A stretch of DNA of 64,000 bases from Undibacterium sp. YM2. Its GTDB lineage: Bacteria; Pseudomonadota; Gammaproteobacteria; Burkholderiales; Burkholderiaceae_D. The DNA lies in NCBI RefSeq assembly GCF_009937975.1, contig NZ_AP018441.1, forward strand, positions 2,356,001 to 2,420,000. The letters are read 5' to 3'. Both the position numbers and the translations under genes were made by a program. Shown one piece after another: positions 40,078 to 48,992 of this stretch. The notes under the pieces are model-generated. The model worked only from the letters and a program-made list of their open reading frames with translations. It ran no database searches and was not told where the DNA came from. Numbering within the stretch: the first letter of the stretch is position 1; each line of letters opens with the position of its first letter.

Positions 40078-40124
40078 AAAACCATAACAGCCGCTTTGCC
40101 TTTAAGGCAGGCGGCTTTGGTTTT
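40078..40124. terminator. Terminator hairpin after gcdH, possibly bidirectional
   Basis: AAAACC (40078-40083) and GGTTTT (40119-40124) flank an imperfect stem with GCCGC (40090-40094) / GCGGC (40111-40115) and an inner GCCTT/AAGGC. It closes the catabolic island. Confidence 0.75.
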
Positions 40125-40322
40125 ATGGCATGGCTTGATTTGCCTGCCTGATTTTTTACCGCAATTTCTCCCGCCTATTCTTCGACTTTCTATAAAATTT
40201 GCGCGATCGCAAGGTGTGTTCAATTTTTTCCATTGATGATTGCCAAAAAGCGATAAAGCAGGATTCAGATCCTACAGATGCTGTCGCGTGTTCGTCTTGA
40301 TGAGATTTTTGGTGAAAATACA

Positions 40323-41111
40323 ATGAAATTTCCAGTGACTCAACGCTTCTGGACCTGGTTTACCCGTCCTTTGTTATTGGTGGGGTTGCTGTTGACCATC
40401 CCGGCATTTTATCTGTTGCTGGGTGGTACTACTGACATCACCGAGCTGGCCGGGCGCAGCCTGTATGCGGCCTCAGCTTTGTTGATGCTGGTCGATACTG
40501 GTCTGCAATGGCAAAAGAACAGAAATCAAAAAAGACGTAGTGGCAAGCTGGCACTGGATGGCGTGATTATCGCTGGTTGCCTGCTGAGCATCGTCTTTAC
40601 CGGCGAGGCTTGGGGTACGCTGGAATGGCTGCTGCGCCTGGCGCTGGTAGCCGTCATTCTGCTGCGTCTTGCGACCCTGGTTTTGCAGCACATGAAACCC
40701 AGTCATCTGGTGCAAATGATAGTGCTGGCCTTGTTGATGCTAAGTTCCGCAGGTGCCGGGTTTTACTGGCTGGAACCCAATGTGCATAGCTATGCAAATG
40801 GTGTCTGGCTGGCTTTTACGACGATAGCTACCGTGGGTTATGGAGATATTGTCCCATCTACACCCGCGTCCAAGATATTTGCCGTCTTCATCGTTTTGCT
40901 TGGTTATGCCATGTTTTCCATCGTAACGGCCAATATCGCCGCCTTGTTTGTGGAGGAAGAAGAAGCGAATCTGGAAAAGCAACTGCATGCTGATATACGC
41001 CACTTGAGCAGGGAAGTGGCTGCACTCAGGGAAGAGTTGCGCAGCCGGGATCGTCTTTTCCTGGAGAAGGAAAAGGCGAGGGAATTGAAACAGGCTGCGC
41101 AAACTGAGTAA
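40323..41111 (+). CDS. Potassium channel protein (Kch-like, six helices)
   Basis: 262 residues from ATG 40323 (MKFPVTQRFW), chosen because the first membrane helix follows directly. Four hydrophobic segments, a fifth helix (LVQMIVLALLMLSSAGAGFYW), the pore helix and selectivity filter TVGYGD at about residues 170-175, and a last helix (FAVFIVLLGYAMFSIVTANI). The C-terminal 45 residues are a charged coiled coil (LEKQLHADIRHLSREVAAL) that could drive tetramer assembly. No RCK or cyclic-nucleotide domain. Helix 4 has few regularly spaced arginines, so voltage gating is doubtful. Confidence 0.9.
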   Translation: MKFPVTQRFWTWFTRPLLLVGLLLTIPAFYLLLGGTTDITELAGRSLYAASALLMLVDTGLQWQKNRNQKRRSGKLALDGVIIAGCLLSIVFTGEAWGTLEWLLRLALVAVILLRLATLVLQHMKPSHLVQMIVLALLMLSSAGAGFYWLEPNVHSYANGVWLAFTTIATVGYGDIVPSTPASKIFAVFIVLLGYAMFSIVTANIAALFVEEEEANLEKQLHADIRHLSREVAALREELRSRDRLFLEKEKARELKQAAQTE

Positions 41112-41129
41112 TGTCCGGCAGCCTGCAGG

Positions 41130-42785
41130 TTAATTGATTTTTTGGTAAGTGAATGAGCGGGCGATGATACGGTCCAGCAAAGCGCTCTTCACCTGTCCAT
41201 GCAAGCTTCCATAGACACGACCACATTCAGCATCTGCGCGGCTTTGTATAAAGGTGAGGGCGATATCTTCTTCAGCATATTCGGCCATCAAAAAAGCCTG
41301 TGCCGTCAGTACCAGTTTTTGGGTAATGCGGCGGGCGTTCATTTCCCTGAATTCTGTTGATGCCAGGTCTGGCTGTAATTCCTGCACCATTTTCCTGACC
41401 TGCTCAGATGCTGAATTGCTCCATAATTGCAACAGTAATTGCAGGCCTTCCGGGTCTCTTTCCATGGCACGCAAGACATCCAGGCACATTACATTACCTG
41501 AGCCTTCCCAGATGGAGTTGACTGGCGCTTCACGATATAACCTCGCCATGGGGCCAGTCTCGACATAGCCATTGCCACCCCAGACCTCCATGCATTCACC
41601 GGTAAATTCCAGCGCACGCTTGCAAATCCAGAATTTCGCGGCAGGCGTCATGATGCGTTTCCAGGCGCGTTGCAAGGCGTCATCTGGTGCATCCAGGGCA
41701 GCAGCCAGATGCAGCATGAGTCGGGTTGCTGCTTCGCTTTCCAGTGCCAGGTCAGCCAGTACATTACGCATCAAAGGCTGATCTACCAGCTTCTTGCCAA
41801 AAGCCGTGCGATGGCGTGCATGATGGATGGCTTGCACCAGTGCCTGCCGCATCAGACCTGCGCTGCCGATGACGCAATCCAGCCGGGTCAGGTTGGCCAT
41901 TTCTATGATGGTTGGTATGCCCCGGCCTTCATTACCTATCATGACGCCGTAGGCATCTTGGAATTCAACTTCGCTGCTGGAGTTGGATTTGTTGCCCAGT
42001 TTGTCTTTGAGACTTTGTATCAGGATAGAATTCTTGCTGCCATCAGGACGCCAGCGCGGTACAAAGAAACAAGATAAGCCAGTTTCAGTTTTGGCCAATA
42101 CCAGATGGGCATCGCACATGGGGGCAGAGAAAAACCATTTGTGGCCGGTCAGTGCATAAGCCTGGCCTCGTCCTTCCGCACCCAGCGCTACTGCCGTGGT
42201 GGTATTGGTGCGCACATCCGAGCCACCCTGTTTTTCCGTCATACCCATGCCTATCAGGATGGATTTTTTCTGGGCTATCGGCAAGTCACGCGAATCATGT
42301 TCCAGCGAGTACAGTTTGTCTTTGAGTTCAGCGAACAGCACAGCTTCGTTTTGCAGCACGGGGATGGAGGCAAAAGTCATTGTGCTGGGGCATAAGGAAC
42401 CAGATTCCACCTGTGACTGCATGAAATAGCCGGCTGCACGGGCAACATGTGCACCCATGCGCGATTGACTCCAGGGGCTGGCATGCAAGCCTTGCTTGCG
42501 CAATATTCCCAATAATTGATGCCAGCTCGGATGAAAATCTACCCTGTCTATGCGCTTGCCCTGTCTGTCATGAGTATGCAGCTCGGGCAGATGCGTATTG
42601 GCCAGCGTAGCAGCTTCCAGCACGGCGCTGCTGCCCAACTCCTGTCCAGATTCTGCCAGCGTGTTTTGATACCAGTCAGCCTGATACTGCGCCAGGCTGG
42701 TCATTAGAACGGCATCACTAGTGAAAATATTGTAATCTTGCAGGTCTGCGACCTGATTGCTTATTTCATGGGTTTGCCACTGCAT
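41130..42785 (-). CDS. aidB: AidB-like acyl-CoA dehydrogenase family flavoprotein
   Basis: 551 residues from ATG 42785. The start is set by similarity to E. coli AidB (MHWQTHTVFNQ there, MQWQTHEISNQ here); a longer frame upstream would cross the divergent promoter region. Matching segments run through the protein: ARAAGYFMQSQVESGSLCP, LIGMGMTEKQGGSDV, LTGHKWFFSAPMCDAHLVLA, DKLGNKSNSSSEVEFQDAYG, and PVNSIWEGSGNVMCLDVLRA. AidB is an FAD protein induced in the adaptive response to alkylation, which binds DNA and is thought to protect it. The TetR gene is divergent. No ada gene is in the window. Confidence 0.92.
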   Translation of the reverse strand: MQWQTHEISNQVADLQDYNIFTSDAVLMTSLAQYQADWYQNTLAESGQELGSSAVLEAATLANTHLPELHTHDRQGKRIDRVDFHPSWHQLLGILRKQGLHASPWSQSRMGAHVARAAGYFMQSQVESGSLCPSTMTFASIPVLQNEAVLFAELKDKLYSLEHDSRDLPIAQKKSILIGMGMTEKQGGSDVRTNTTTAVALGAEGRGQAYALTGHKWFFSAPMCDAHLVLAKTETGLSCFFVPRWRPDGSKNSILIQSLKDKLGNKSNSSSEVEFQDAYGVMIGNEGRGIPTIIEMANLTRLDCVIGSAGLMRQALVQAIHHARHRTAFGKKLVDQPLMRNVLADLALESEAATRLMLHLAAALDAPDDALQRAWKRIMTPAAKFWICKRALEFTGECMEVWGGNGYVETGPMARLYREAPVNSIWEGSGNVMCLDVLRAMERDPEGLQLLLQLWSNSASEQVRKMVQELQPDLASTEFREMNARRITQKLVLTAQAFLMAEYAEEDIALTFIQSRADAECGRVYGSLHGQVKSALLDRIIARSFTYQKIN

Positions 42786-42890
42786 ATGGGCCTCATTGAG
42801 ATGGGGGTATTGATGTTGAGTAAATAAGTAAGCCAGATGAATAGTGTAGTCTGATGAAGTAATCAAGATGTTCGCCTTTTAGCATTCCCC

Positions 42891-42904
42891 AAGTACCTGA
42901 ACTT
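42891..42904. promoter_or_regulatory. Possible TetR operator between aidB-like and tetR genes
   Basis: AAGTACCTGAACTT is a near-perfect palindrome (one mismatch in each 6-bp arm pair) and runs directly into TATAAA (42904-42909), a possible -10 box for the TetR gene at 42922. Low support, offered because regulator genes of this family usually bind such a site next to their own start. Confidence 0.3.
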
Positions 42905-42921
42905 ATAAAACAAGAAACACC

Positions 42922-43560
42922 ATGAGCGAGTCTGCCAGCCCTTTGAAACTACGCCGCAAGCCAGTGCAGCAACGCTCAAAAATGACACAATTGGCAATCC
43001 TCGATGCCTTTGTTCGGCTTTTGGTCGAAAAAAGCTATGCCGATCTGACCATGCGCGATATCGCTTTGGTTGCTGGCGTAGGTTTGGGTACCTTGTATGA
43101 ATACTTCCCTGGCAAGAAGTCGATAGCAGCCCATTGTATCCATGAGCGGATGAAGAATATCGGTGCGCAGATGCGCATCTGGGTGGAGTTGCAACATGGT
43201 CAGCCCTTGCAAGACATCGTCACGGATCTGCTGGAGCGCATCATTCTTTTGCATGCCGACAAGACCGAGGAGTGGTCTGCCCTGATTTTCCTGGAGCGGC
43301 AGATTTCTAATATGGAAGCCTATAGCGCTTTGTATGGGCAGGTTGTTGATATCTGGGAATCTGCTTTTGCGGCAAGCTCAGACCGTGCGCTGTACCCCAA
43401 TACCAGCCCGGCGATAGTCCACGCGGCTGTCTACGGCGTCTTGTACCAGACCCTGATGTTGTCCCCACAAAGCCTGCAAGAGCCTGAATTTCTTGCTCAG
43501 ATGAAAAACTTGGTGTTGGGATATCTGCAAATCACTGATCAGAGTGCCCGAATAAGGTAA
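42922..43560 (+). CDS. TetR/AcrR family transcriptional regulator
   Basis: 212 residues. N-terminal helix-turn-helix: AILDAFVRLLVEKSYADLTM, then the recognition region VGLGTLYEYFPGKKSIAAH near residues 53-71. The C-terminal ligand domain has no recognisable signature. It is divergent from the aidB-like gene, which is the likely target, and ends 9 bases before dnaX. The ligand is unknown. Confidence 0.9.
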   Translation: MSESASPLKLRRKPVQQRSKMTQLAILDAFVRLLVEKSYADLTMRDIALVAGVGLGTLYEYFPGKKSIAAHCIHERMKNIGAQMRIWVELQHGQPLQDIVTDLLERIILLHADKTEEWSALIFLERQISNMEAYSALYGQVVDIWESAFAASSDRALYPNTSPAIVHAAVYGVLYQTLMLSPQSLQEPEFLAQMKNLVLGYLQITDQSARIR

Positions 43561-43569
43561 AATCGCGGG

Positions 43570-45861
43570 ATGTCCTATCAAGTCCTCGCCCGAAAATATC
43601 GCCCCAAGAGTTTTGAAACTCTGGTGGGGCAAGAGCACGTGGTCCGTGCCTTATCGCATGCGCTAGAGCAGCAGCGGCTGCATCACGCCTATTTGTTTAC
43701 CGGTACCCGTGGTGTCGGCAAGACGACGCTGTCACGCATACTGGCCAAATCCTTTAACTGCGAGACGGGCATCACCGCCCATCCTTGCGGAGTTTGCGAA
43801 GCCTGTACAGCGATTGATGCCGGGCGCTTTGTTGACTATATTGAAATGGATGCCGCCTCGAACCGCGGCGTCGATGAAATGGCCTCGCTGCTGGAGCAGG
43901 CGATTTATGCTCCGTCCAATGCACGCTTTAAAGTCTATATGATAGACGAGGTGCACATGCTGACCAACCACGCTTTCAACGCCATGTTGAAAACGCTGGA
44001 AGAGCCGCCTGAACACGTCAAATTCATTCTTGCCACGACAGACCCGCAAAAAATTCCAGTCACGGTCTTGTCACGCTGCCTGCAATTCAATCTCAAGCAA
44101 ATGCCGCCTGGCCATATCGTTGGCCATCTGGAAAATATCCTGGGGCAAGAGCAAATCGAATTTGAATTGCCCGCCTTGCGTTTGCTGGCACAAGGTGCCC
44201 ATGGCTCCATGCGCGATGCCTTGTCGCTGACAGATCAGGCAATTGCCTATGCTGCCGGTAAAGTAAGCCTTGATGCGGTGCAAGGCATGCTGGGTGCGCT
44301 GGACCAGTCTTATCTGATACGCCTGCTGGATGCCTTGCTGGCCCAGGATGGCAAGGCCTTGCTGGATGTTGCCGACGAAATGGCAGCACGTAGCCTGTCT
44401 TATAAGGCTGCCCTGCAGGACCTGGGTAGTTTGCTGCACCAGATAGCCGTGGCGCAAATGGTGCCAGCAGCAGTGGCAGAAGATATTCCTGAGCGTGAAC
44501 AGGTATTGCGCCTGGCGCAGAGTTTCGCCAAAGAAGAAGTACAACTGTTTTATCAAATTGCCGTACATGGCCGCAATGAGCTGGCGTTGGCACCTGATGA
44601 ATATGCAGGCTTCAGCATGACACTGTTGCGCATGCTGGCATTCAAACCCGTCAGTGGTGAGCAATGGGCGCAGCCGCCCGCCAGTACACCACCGGCTGGT
44701 GGGCGTCCGGCTTTGCCGGTGAATCATGTTAACAATCAGGCTCCCTCACAAAGCGCTGGTCGTCCGGGTTCTGCTCCTGCTTCCGGTCCTGCAGTCGCAA
44801 ATGTCAGTGGTTCCGTACCGATCGCAAGCGCAGTACAGGCAGTTGCGCCTGCCAGAGTTACTGCAGAAGTAGCGAAACCGGTAGTACAGGAAAAAATAGA
44901 TGCGCCCGCACCAGCACCAGTGCCAGCTACTGGTGCCCGGGTAAGCCCTGTCATGGCGGCCTTGGCCGCTGCACGTGCAGGTGCAGGTGCCAAGGGCGGT
45001 ACGCCAGCCCGCTCGGCTCAGTCTGAAGCCGCGCCGGCATCACAAGTCAAGGCTGTGATTGCGCCCGTGGCCCCGGTTGCTCCAGTCGCGCCCGTCGCTC
45101 CGGTTACTCCGGCTGCCACGCCAACTGTCAAAGTCGCACCGCCATCCGCGCAGCCATTAGTCAAGCCAGCCCAGCCGGTGTCTGCACCCGCGCCTTTGAT
45201 TGCCGAGCAGGATATGCAATCCATGGGCATGGATGATATGCCACCACCCTGGGATGAAGAAATGTTCTTCGATGCAGAGCCTGCAAAACCGGCGATGCTA
45301 CCACGAGTGACGGCTCCCGCTGCACCTACTGTGCCGCAGGAGCAAGCCGCGTCAGTTGAAGTGGCCGTGCTAGCTGACCAGGAACAGCAAGCTGTTGCTG
45401 CAGAAGTTGTCAAACCCAGGGAGTCTACTACCCCGAATGCTGATCGGCTGATCGCGAATGCACCAGTGCCTGAGCTGAATTGGGATGGTCATTGGCCAAC
45501 ACTGGCTGCCAGTTTGCCAGTGCGTGGTGTAGCGCAGCAAATGACACAGCAAAGTGAACTGGTCAGTTGCAAGCAGGATGGTAATGCTCATGTATTCCGC
45601 CTGCGCCTGCCTTTGGCGACTCTCCTGTCTTCGGGCAGTGTAGAAAAACTTAGTGCAGCCCTGACTGAGCGTTTTGAAAAAAACATACGGGTAGAAACCG
45701 AGATAGGTGCGGTTGAGCATACAGCCAACGCACAGGCTGTGGCTGAGCGTGAAGTGCGCCAGCAACAGGCAGAGAAATCCATACAAGGCGACAGTTTCGT
45801 GCAGACTTTAATGCGCGAATTTGGTGCCACTATCGTCACAGGCAGCATACGGCCGATCTGA
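43570..45861 (+). CDS. dnaX: DNA polymerase III subunit tau (and possibly gamma)
   Basis: 763 residues. Clamp-loader ATPase of the replicative polymerase. AAA+ module: Walker A TGTRGVGKTTL near residues 44-54, the zinc site (Cys at 64 region, HPCGVCEACTAID), Walker B MIDEVHML, sensor ATTDPQK and arginine-finger region LSRCLQF. Domain III ends near residue 360. A long Pro/Ala/Val-rich linker follows (with a VAP tandem repeat), then a C-terminal domain of about 140 residues that should bind the polymerase alpha subunit. An A6 run at codons 441-443 may allow slippage to a short gamma form. First gene of a dnaX-ybaB-recR cluster. Confidence 0.95.
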   Translation: MSYQVLARKYRPKSFETLVGQEHVVRALSHALEQQRLHHAYLFTGTRGVGKTTLSRILAKSFNCETGITAHPCGVCEACTAIDAGRFVDYIEMDAASNRGVDEMASLLEQAIYAPSNARFKVYMIDEVHMLTNHAFNAMLKTLEEPPEHVKFILATTDPQKIPVTVLSRCLQFNLKQMPPGHIVGHLENILGQEQIEFELPALRLLAQGAHGSMRDALSLTDQAIAYAAGKVSLDAVQGMLGALDQSYLIRLLDALLAQDGKALLDVADEMAARSLSYKAALQDLGSLLHQIAVAQMVPAAVAEDIPEREQVLRLAQSFAKEEVQLFYQIAVHGRNELALAPDEYAGFSMTLLRMLAFKPVSGEQWAQPPASTPPAGGRPALPVNHVNNQAPSQSAGRPGSAPASGPAVANVSGSVPIASAVQAVAPARVTAEVAKPVVQEKIDAPAPAPVPATGARVSPVMAALAAARAGAGAKGGTPARSAQSEAAPASQVKAVIAPVAPVAPVAPVAPVTPAATPTVKVAPPSAQPLVKPAQPVSAPAPLIAEQDMQSMGMDDMPPPWDEEMFFDAEPAKPAMLPRVTAPAAPTVPQEQAASVEVAVLADQEQQAVAAEVVKPRESTTPNADRLIANAPVPELNWDGHWPTLAASLPVRGVAQQMTQQSELVSCKQDGNAHVFRLRLPLATLLSSGSVEKLSAALTERFEKNIRVETEIGAVEHTANAQAVAEREVRQQQAEKSIQGDSFVQTLMREFGATIVTGSIRPI
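44891..44936 (+). promoter_or_regulatory. Candidate slippage site in dnaX (A6 run plus hairpin)
   Basis: A6 at 44891-44896 in the reading GAA-AAA-ATA; losing one A makes the next codon TAG, ending the protein after 442 residues, close to E. coli gamma (431). A hairpin with perfect 8-bp arms GCACCAGT (44914-44921) / ACTGGTGC (44929-44936) lies 17 bases downstream. Confidence 0.3.
45061..45111 (+). repeat. VAP tandem repeat in the DnaX linker
   Basis: Degenerate 9-base repeat of GTx-GCx-CCx encoding five consecutive Ala-Pro-Val/Val-Ala-Pro units (IAPVAPVAPVAPVAPVTP). The codons vary between copies, so the protein repeat is conserved rather than the DNA. It lies in the flexible tau linker. Confidence 0.85.
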
Positions 45862-45943
45862 GATCGGCAATGTGTAAGTAAATGTGTCTGTGCTTGTGAG
45901 CATCTTTCAAACAAATTCTAATTTTATTTTCGGAGAAATTTTT

Positions 45944-46270
45944 ATGATGAAGAATCAACTGGCTGGCCTGATGAAACAAGCCCAGGCTATGCAGGACAAT
46001 ATGAAAAAAGCCCAGGATCAATTGGGCCTGGTAGAAGTTGAAGGCCAGGCGGGTGCTGGCTTGGTCAAGGTTGTCATGACCTGCAAGAATGATGTCAAGC
46101 GCGTTACCATCGATCCATCTCTGCTGGGCGATGACAAGGACATGCTGGAAGATCTGGTCGCTGCTGCATTCAATGATGCAGTACGCAAGGCAGAAGCCAC
46201 TTCACAAGAAAAAATGTCCGCACTGACAGCTGGCATGCCTTTGCCACCCGGCTTCAAGATGCCATTCTGA
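45944..46270 (+). CDS. ybaB: YbaB/EbfC family nucleoid-associated protein
   Basis: 108 residues from ATG 45944 ([16 protein letters not shown]), with a ribosome-binding site CGGAGAAA from 45931; an in-frame TTG-type extension upstream is not needed. Typical YbaB: N-terminal amphipathic helix with [15 protein letters not shown], then the beta-sheet core [18 protein letters not shown], and a C-terminal helix ending in [11 protein letters not shown]. Homodimeric DNA-binding protein, almost always between dnaX and recR as here. RecR follows after 2 bases. Confidence 0.96.
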   Translation: MMKNQLAGLMKQAQAMQDNMKKAQDQLGLVEVEGQAGAGLVKVVMTCKNDVKRVTIDPSLLGDDKDMLEDLVAAAFNDAVRKAEATSQEKMSALTAGMPLPPGFKMPF

Positions 46271-46272
46271 GT

Positions 46273-46869
46273 GTGAAAAAACTCGGTAGTCTGGAAGCCT
46301 TGTCTGAGGCATTGCGCCGCTTACCCGGTGTTGGGCCAAAGTCTGCGCAGCGCATGGCTTATCACTTGCTGCAACATGACAGGGAAGGCGCCGCCATCCT
46401 TGGCATGGCGCTGACTCACGCGGTTGAGCGGATACAGCATTGTGCATCCTGCAATACCTTCAGCGAGAGCGAAGTTTGCGAAACCTGTCTGGATGCTGTG
46501 CGCGATACCAGTCTGCTATGTGTGGTGGAAACACCTTCTGACCAGATGATGATAGAGCAGACCATGACGTACAAAGGCTTGTACTTTGTACTCATGGGAC
46601 GACTCTCGCCGCTTGATGGCATAGGCCCGAAAGACATACACCTGGAAAAGCTGGTTACCAGAGCTACTGACGGTAAAGTGCAGGAGGTGGTGCTGGCGAC
46701 CAATTTCACCAATGAGGGCGAGGCAACTGCGCATTACATCAGTGAGACGCTGAAGGCACGTGGCTTGCGGGTCAGCCGTCTGGCGCGTGGTGTGCCGGTT
46801 GGTGGTGAACTCGAATATGTGGATGCAGGTACGATTGCCCGCGCCATGCTGGATAGACGGACTACTTAA
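46273..46869 (+). CDS. recR: Recombination protein RecR
   Basis: 198 residues with GTG start ([21 protein letters not shown]). Helix-hairpin-helix near the N-terminus ([17 protein letters not shown]), zinc finger with four Cys ([16 protein letters not shown], residues 56-71), then a Toprim domain ([34 protein letters not shown]). RecR loads RecA onto single-stranded DNA together with RecO and RecF. Complete and in the standard dnaX-ybaB-recR order. Confidence 0.96.
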   Translation: MKKLGSLEALSEALRRLPGVGPKSAQRMAYHLLQHDREGAAILGMALTHAVERIQHCASCNTFSESEVCETCLDAVRDTSLLCVVETPSDQMMIEQTMTYKGLYFVLMGRLSPLDGIGPKDIHLEKLVTRATDGKVQEVVLATNFTNEGEATAHYISETLKARGLRVSRLARGVPVGGELEYVDAGTIARAMLDRRTT

Positions 46870-46889
46870 TTATAATAATATAAGCCATC

Positions 46890-47555
46890 ATGTTTCTGAT
46901 CCCCGCCGAACAAAAAAGCAAATTGCAGTTGCAATGGTCAGACCTGATACAGGGCTTGGCGGGTAGTCCCCGGCATGCCAAAGAAGTCTGGGCTTTACTG
47001 GACAAACACTACTCCGAACCTCAACGCAGTTTTCATAATCTCACGCATATCCAGTCCATGCTCAGGCATGCTGAAGAGCGGCGCGCAGATATCCAGAATT
47101 TCCCTGTCGTCTCGCTGGCGATCTGGTTTCATGACATGGTGTATGACACCCATGCCAATAATAATGAACTGAAAAGTGCAGAATTGGCAGGAGAGTTGAT
47201 GATGCGCATGGAGATCAATCCCACCGTCATCATGCATGTGCAGCAATGCATACTTGCCACGGCCAGACATGAAGTGGCTGATTTTAAAAACCGTGCGGCA
47301 GATATTCCCTTGTTTCTCGATATTGCACTGACTATCCTGGGCGCACCCAAGGACGTGTATCAGCAATATAGCCGGGCCATACGCAATGAATTCCGCTGGC
47401 TGGAAGCACCTGCTTACAGGGCAGGGCGACTGAAAGTGCTGAAGCGCTTTGCAGGCCGCGAACAACTATATTTTCACCCCATCATGGCGGCGCAGTTTGA
47501 TGCGCAGGCACGCGCCAATATCGCATGGGAAATCAAGAAGCTGACTTTTGTATAA
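46890..47555 (+). CDS. HD-domain protein (predicted metal-dependent phosphohydrolase)
   Basis: 221 residues, 20 bases after recR. Conserved histidines of an HD-type site: YSEPQRSFHNLTHI (His49, His53), WFHDMVYD (His81-Asp82), and ILATARHE (His near 130). Such proteins are often called predicted HD superfamily hydrolases (COG4339-like); the substrate is unknown. No membrane segment. It may be co-transcribed with recR, but nothing in the sequence ties it to recombination. Confidence 0.8.
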   Translation: MFLIPAEQKSKLQLQWSDLIQGLAGSPRHAKEVWALLDKHYSEPQRSFHNLTHIQSMLRHAEERRADIQNFPVVSLAIWFHDMVYDTHANNNELKSAELAGELMMRMEINPTVIMHVQQCILATARHEVADFKNRAADIPLFLDIALTILGAPKDVYQQYSRAIRNEFRWLEAPAYRAGRLKVLKRFAGREQLYFHPIMAAQFDAQARANIAWEIKKLTFV

Positions 47556-47593
47556 GTCAGTCCCGTAAAACCTTTCTGAGCGCATTTTCTCTT

Positions 47594-48841
47594 ATGCAGT
47601 CACAAGCTAAAGCACATGGCCCTTTGGCGGGCATCAAGGTTCTGGAGTTGGGCACACTGATCGCAGGACCATTTTGCTCGCGCATGCTGGCTGAATTTGG
47701 TGCCGAAGTGATCAAGGTAGAATCGCCCGATGGCGGCGACCCTTTGCGTCAATGGCGTGTGCTAAAGGATGGTACTTCACTGTGGTGGAGTGTGCAGGCG
47801 CGCAATAAGAAAAGCATCACCCTGAATATGAAGCAGGAACAGGCGCGTGAAATTGCCAAACGCCTGGCCCTGGAAGCCGACATCATCATAGAAAATTATC
47901 GCCCCGGCGTACTGGAAAAATGGGAGCTGGGATTTGAAGATTTAAAAGCGATCAATCCCGCCACCATCATGGTGCGTCTGTCTGGATATGGCCAGACCGG
48001 GCCTTTGAAAGACTTGCCCGGCTTTGGTGCCATAGGCGAGTCCATGGGCGGTTTGCGTTATGTCTCTGGCCACGCTGATCGCCCACCTGTGCGCGTAGGC
48101 ATATCGATAGGGGACTCAGTCGCCGCCTTGCATGGTGTCATTGGTGCCATGATGGCCCTGCGTCATCGCGATGTCACGGGTGGACGCTGGAATGGCAAAC
48201 AGGGCGAGGCATGTGTTGCTGGTCAGGGCCAGATGGTGGATGTGGCTTTGTACGAGTCGGTCTTCAATTTGATGGAATCTCTGGTGCCGGAATTTGATCA
48301 TGCCGGTGTCGTGCGTGAACGTACTGGTGGTGCTTTGCCTGGAATAGTCCCATCGAATACTTATACCACTGCTGAGGGTGAAAATATTGTTATTGCAGGT
48401 AATGGTGATGCGATCTTCCACAGGCTCATGAAAGCCATAGATCGTGATGATTTGGCGCAAGACCCTGGTCTGGTGCGCAACGATGGCCGTGTCCCGCGTA
48501 CGGCAGAAATTGATGCGGCAATTCAAGCATGGTGCTCAGGCCGTGATATAGAAACAGCCTTGCAAATACTGAAGGCTGCGGATGTGCCAGTGGGTAAAAT
48601 CTACTCTGTGCGGGATATGATGAGCGATCCGCAATTCCTGGCGCGCCAGATGTTCGAGCAGCATGCATTTGATGATGGTACGCCAGTCAAGCTGCCTGCC
48701 ATAACACCCAAGATGTCAGAGACTCCTGGGCAGACTCAGTGGTTGGGTCCGCGCCTCGGTCAACATAATCAGGAAGTGCTGAGTGCCTTGGGTTATAGTG
48801 ATGCCGAGATCGCGCAAATGACTGAAGATAAAATAATTTAA
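47594..48841 (+). CDS. CaiB/BaiF family (class III) CoA transferase
   Basis: 415 residues from ATG 47594 (MQSQAKAHGPLAGIKVLELG). Family III CoA transferase: GTLIAGPFCSRMLAEFGAEVIKVE near residues 21-44, RNKKSITLNMK, and GQMVDVALYESVFNL with the likely catalytic Asp near residue 216. Moves CoA between acids in organic-acid metabolism; the acid is unknown. It is followed after 9 bases by a small membrane peptide gene with its own ribosome-binding site. Probably not part of the aromatic island, 7.5 kb away. Confidence 0.92.
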   Translation: MQSQAKAHGPLAGIKVLELGTLIAGPFCSRMLAEFGAEVIKVESPDGGDPLRQWRVLKDGTSLWWSVQARNKKSITLNMKQEQAREIAKRLALEADIIIENYRPGVLEKWELGFEDLKAINPATIMVRLSGYGQTGPLKDLPGFGAIGESMGGLRYVSGHADRPPVRVGISIGDSVAALHGVIGAMMALRHRDVTGGRWNGKQGEACVAGQGQMVDVALYESVFNLMESLVPEFDHAGVVRERTGGALPGIVPSNTYTTAEGENIVIAGNGDAIFHRLMKAIDRDDLAQDPGLVRNDGRVPRTAEIDAAIQAWCSGRDIETALQILKAADVPVGKIYSVRDMMSDPQFLARQMFEQHAFDDGTPVKLPAITPKMSETPGQTQWLGPRLGQHNQEVLSALGYSDAEIAQMTEDKII

Positions 48842-48850
48842 AGGACAACC

Positions 48851-48928
48851 ATGAATCGTCAAATGCTTAAACAATTCCTGATTGCCCTGGCGTTGTTCCT
48901 GCTCGGTTACTTTAGCTTTAATCACTGA
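48851..48928 (+). CDS. Small membrane peptide of 25 residues
   Basis: ATG 48851 to TGA 48928, sequence MNRQMLKQFLIALALFLLGYF followed by SFNH. A Shine-Dalgarno AAGGA (48841-48845) lies 5 bases before the start. The peptide has a basic N-terminus and a single hydrophobic helix (FLIALALFLLGYF), the pattern of known bacterial small membrane proteins. It follows the CoA-transferase gene by 9 bases and precedes a terminator-like hairpin, so it is the last gene of that unit. Function unknown. Confidence 0.55.
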   Translation: MNRQMLKQFLIALALFLLGYFSFNH

Positions 48929-48954
48929 AGGCGCTTGATAAATCGTCTGGTGTG

Positions 48955-48992
48955 GCTGACCAAGTCCTCAATGCGTGGTCAGCTGTATTTTG
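48955..48992 (+). terminator. Probable terminator after the CoA transferase unit
   Basis: Perfect 8-bp stem GCTGACCA (48955-48962) / TGGTCAGC (48976-48983) with a 13-base loop, followed by TGTATTTTGT. It ends at the last codon of the convergent marC-like gene. Confidence 0.6.

Noticed and set aside
38913..40223. A 436-codon open frame on the minus strand over gcdH
   Set aside because: Antisense shadow of gcdH, same reasons; its start lies in the intergenic hairpin region.
45061..45111. VAP repeat as a DNA minisatellite or CRISPR-like array
   Set aside because: The copies are in frame in dnaX, differ in codons, and have no spacers. It is a protein linker repeat.
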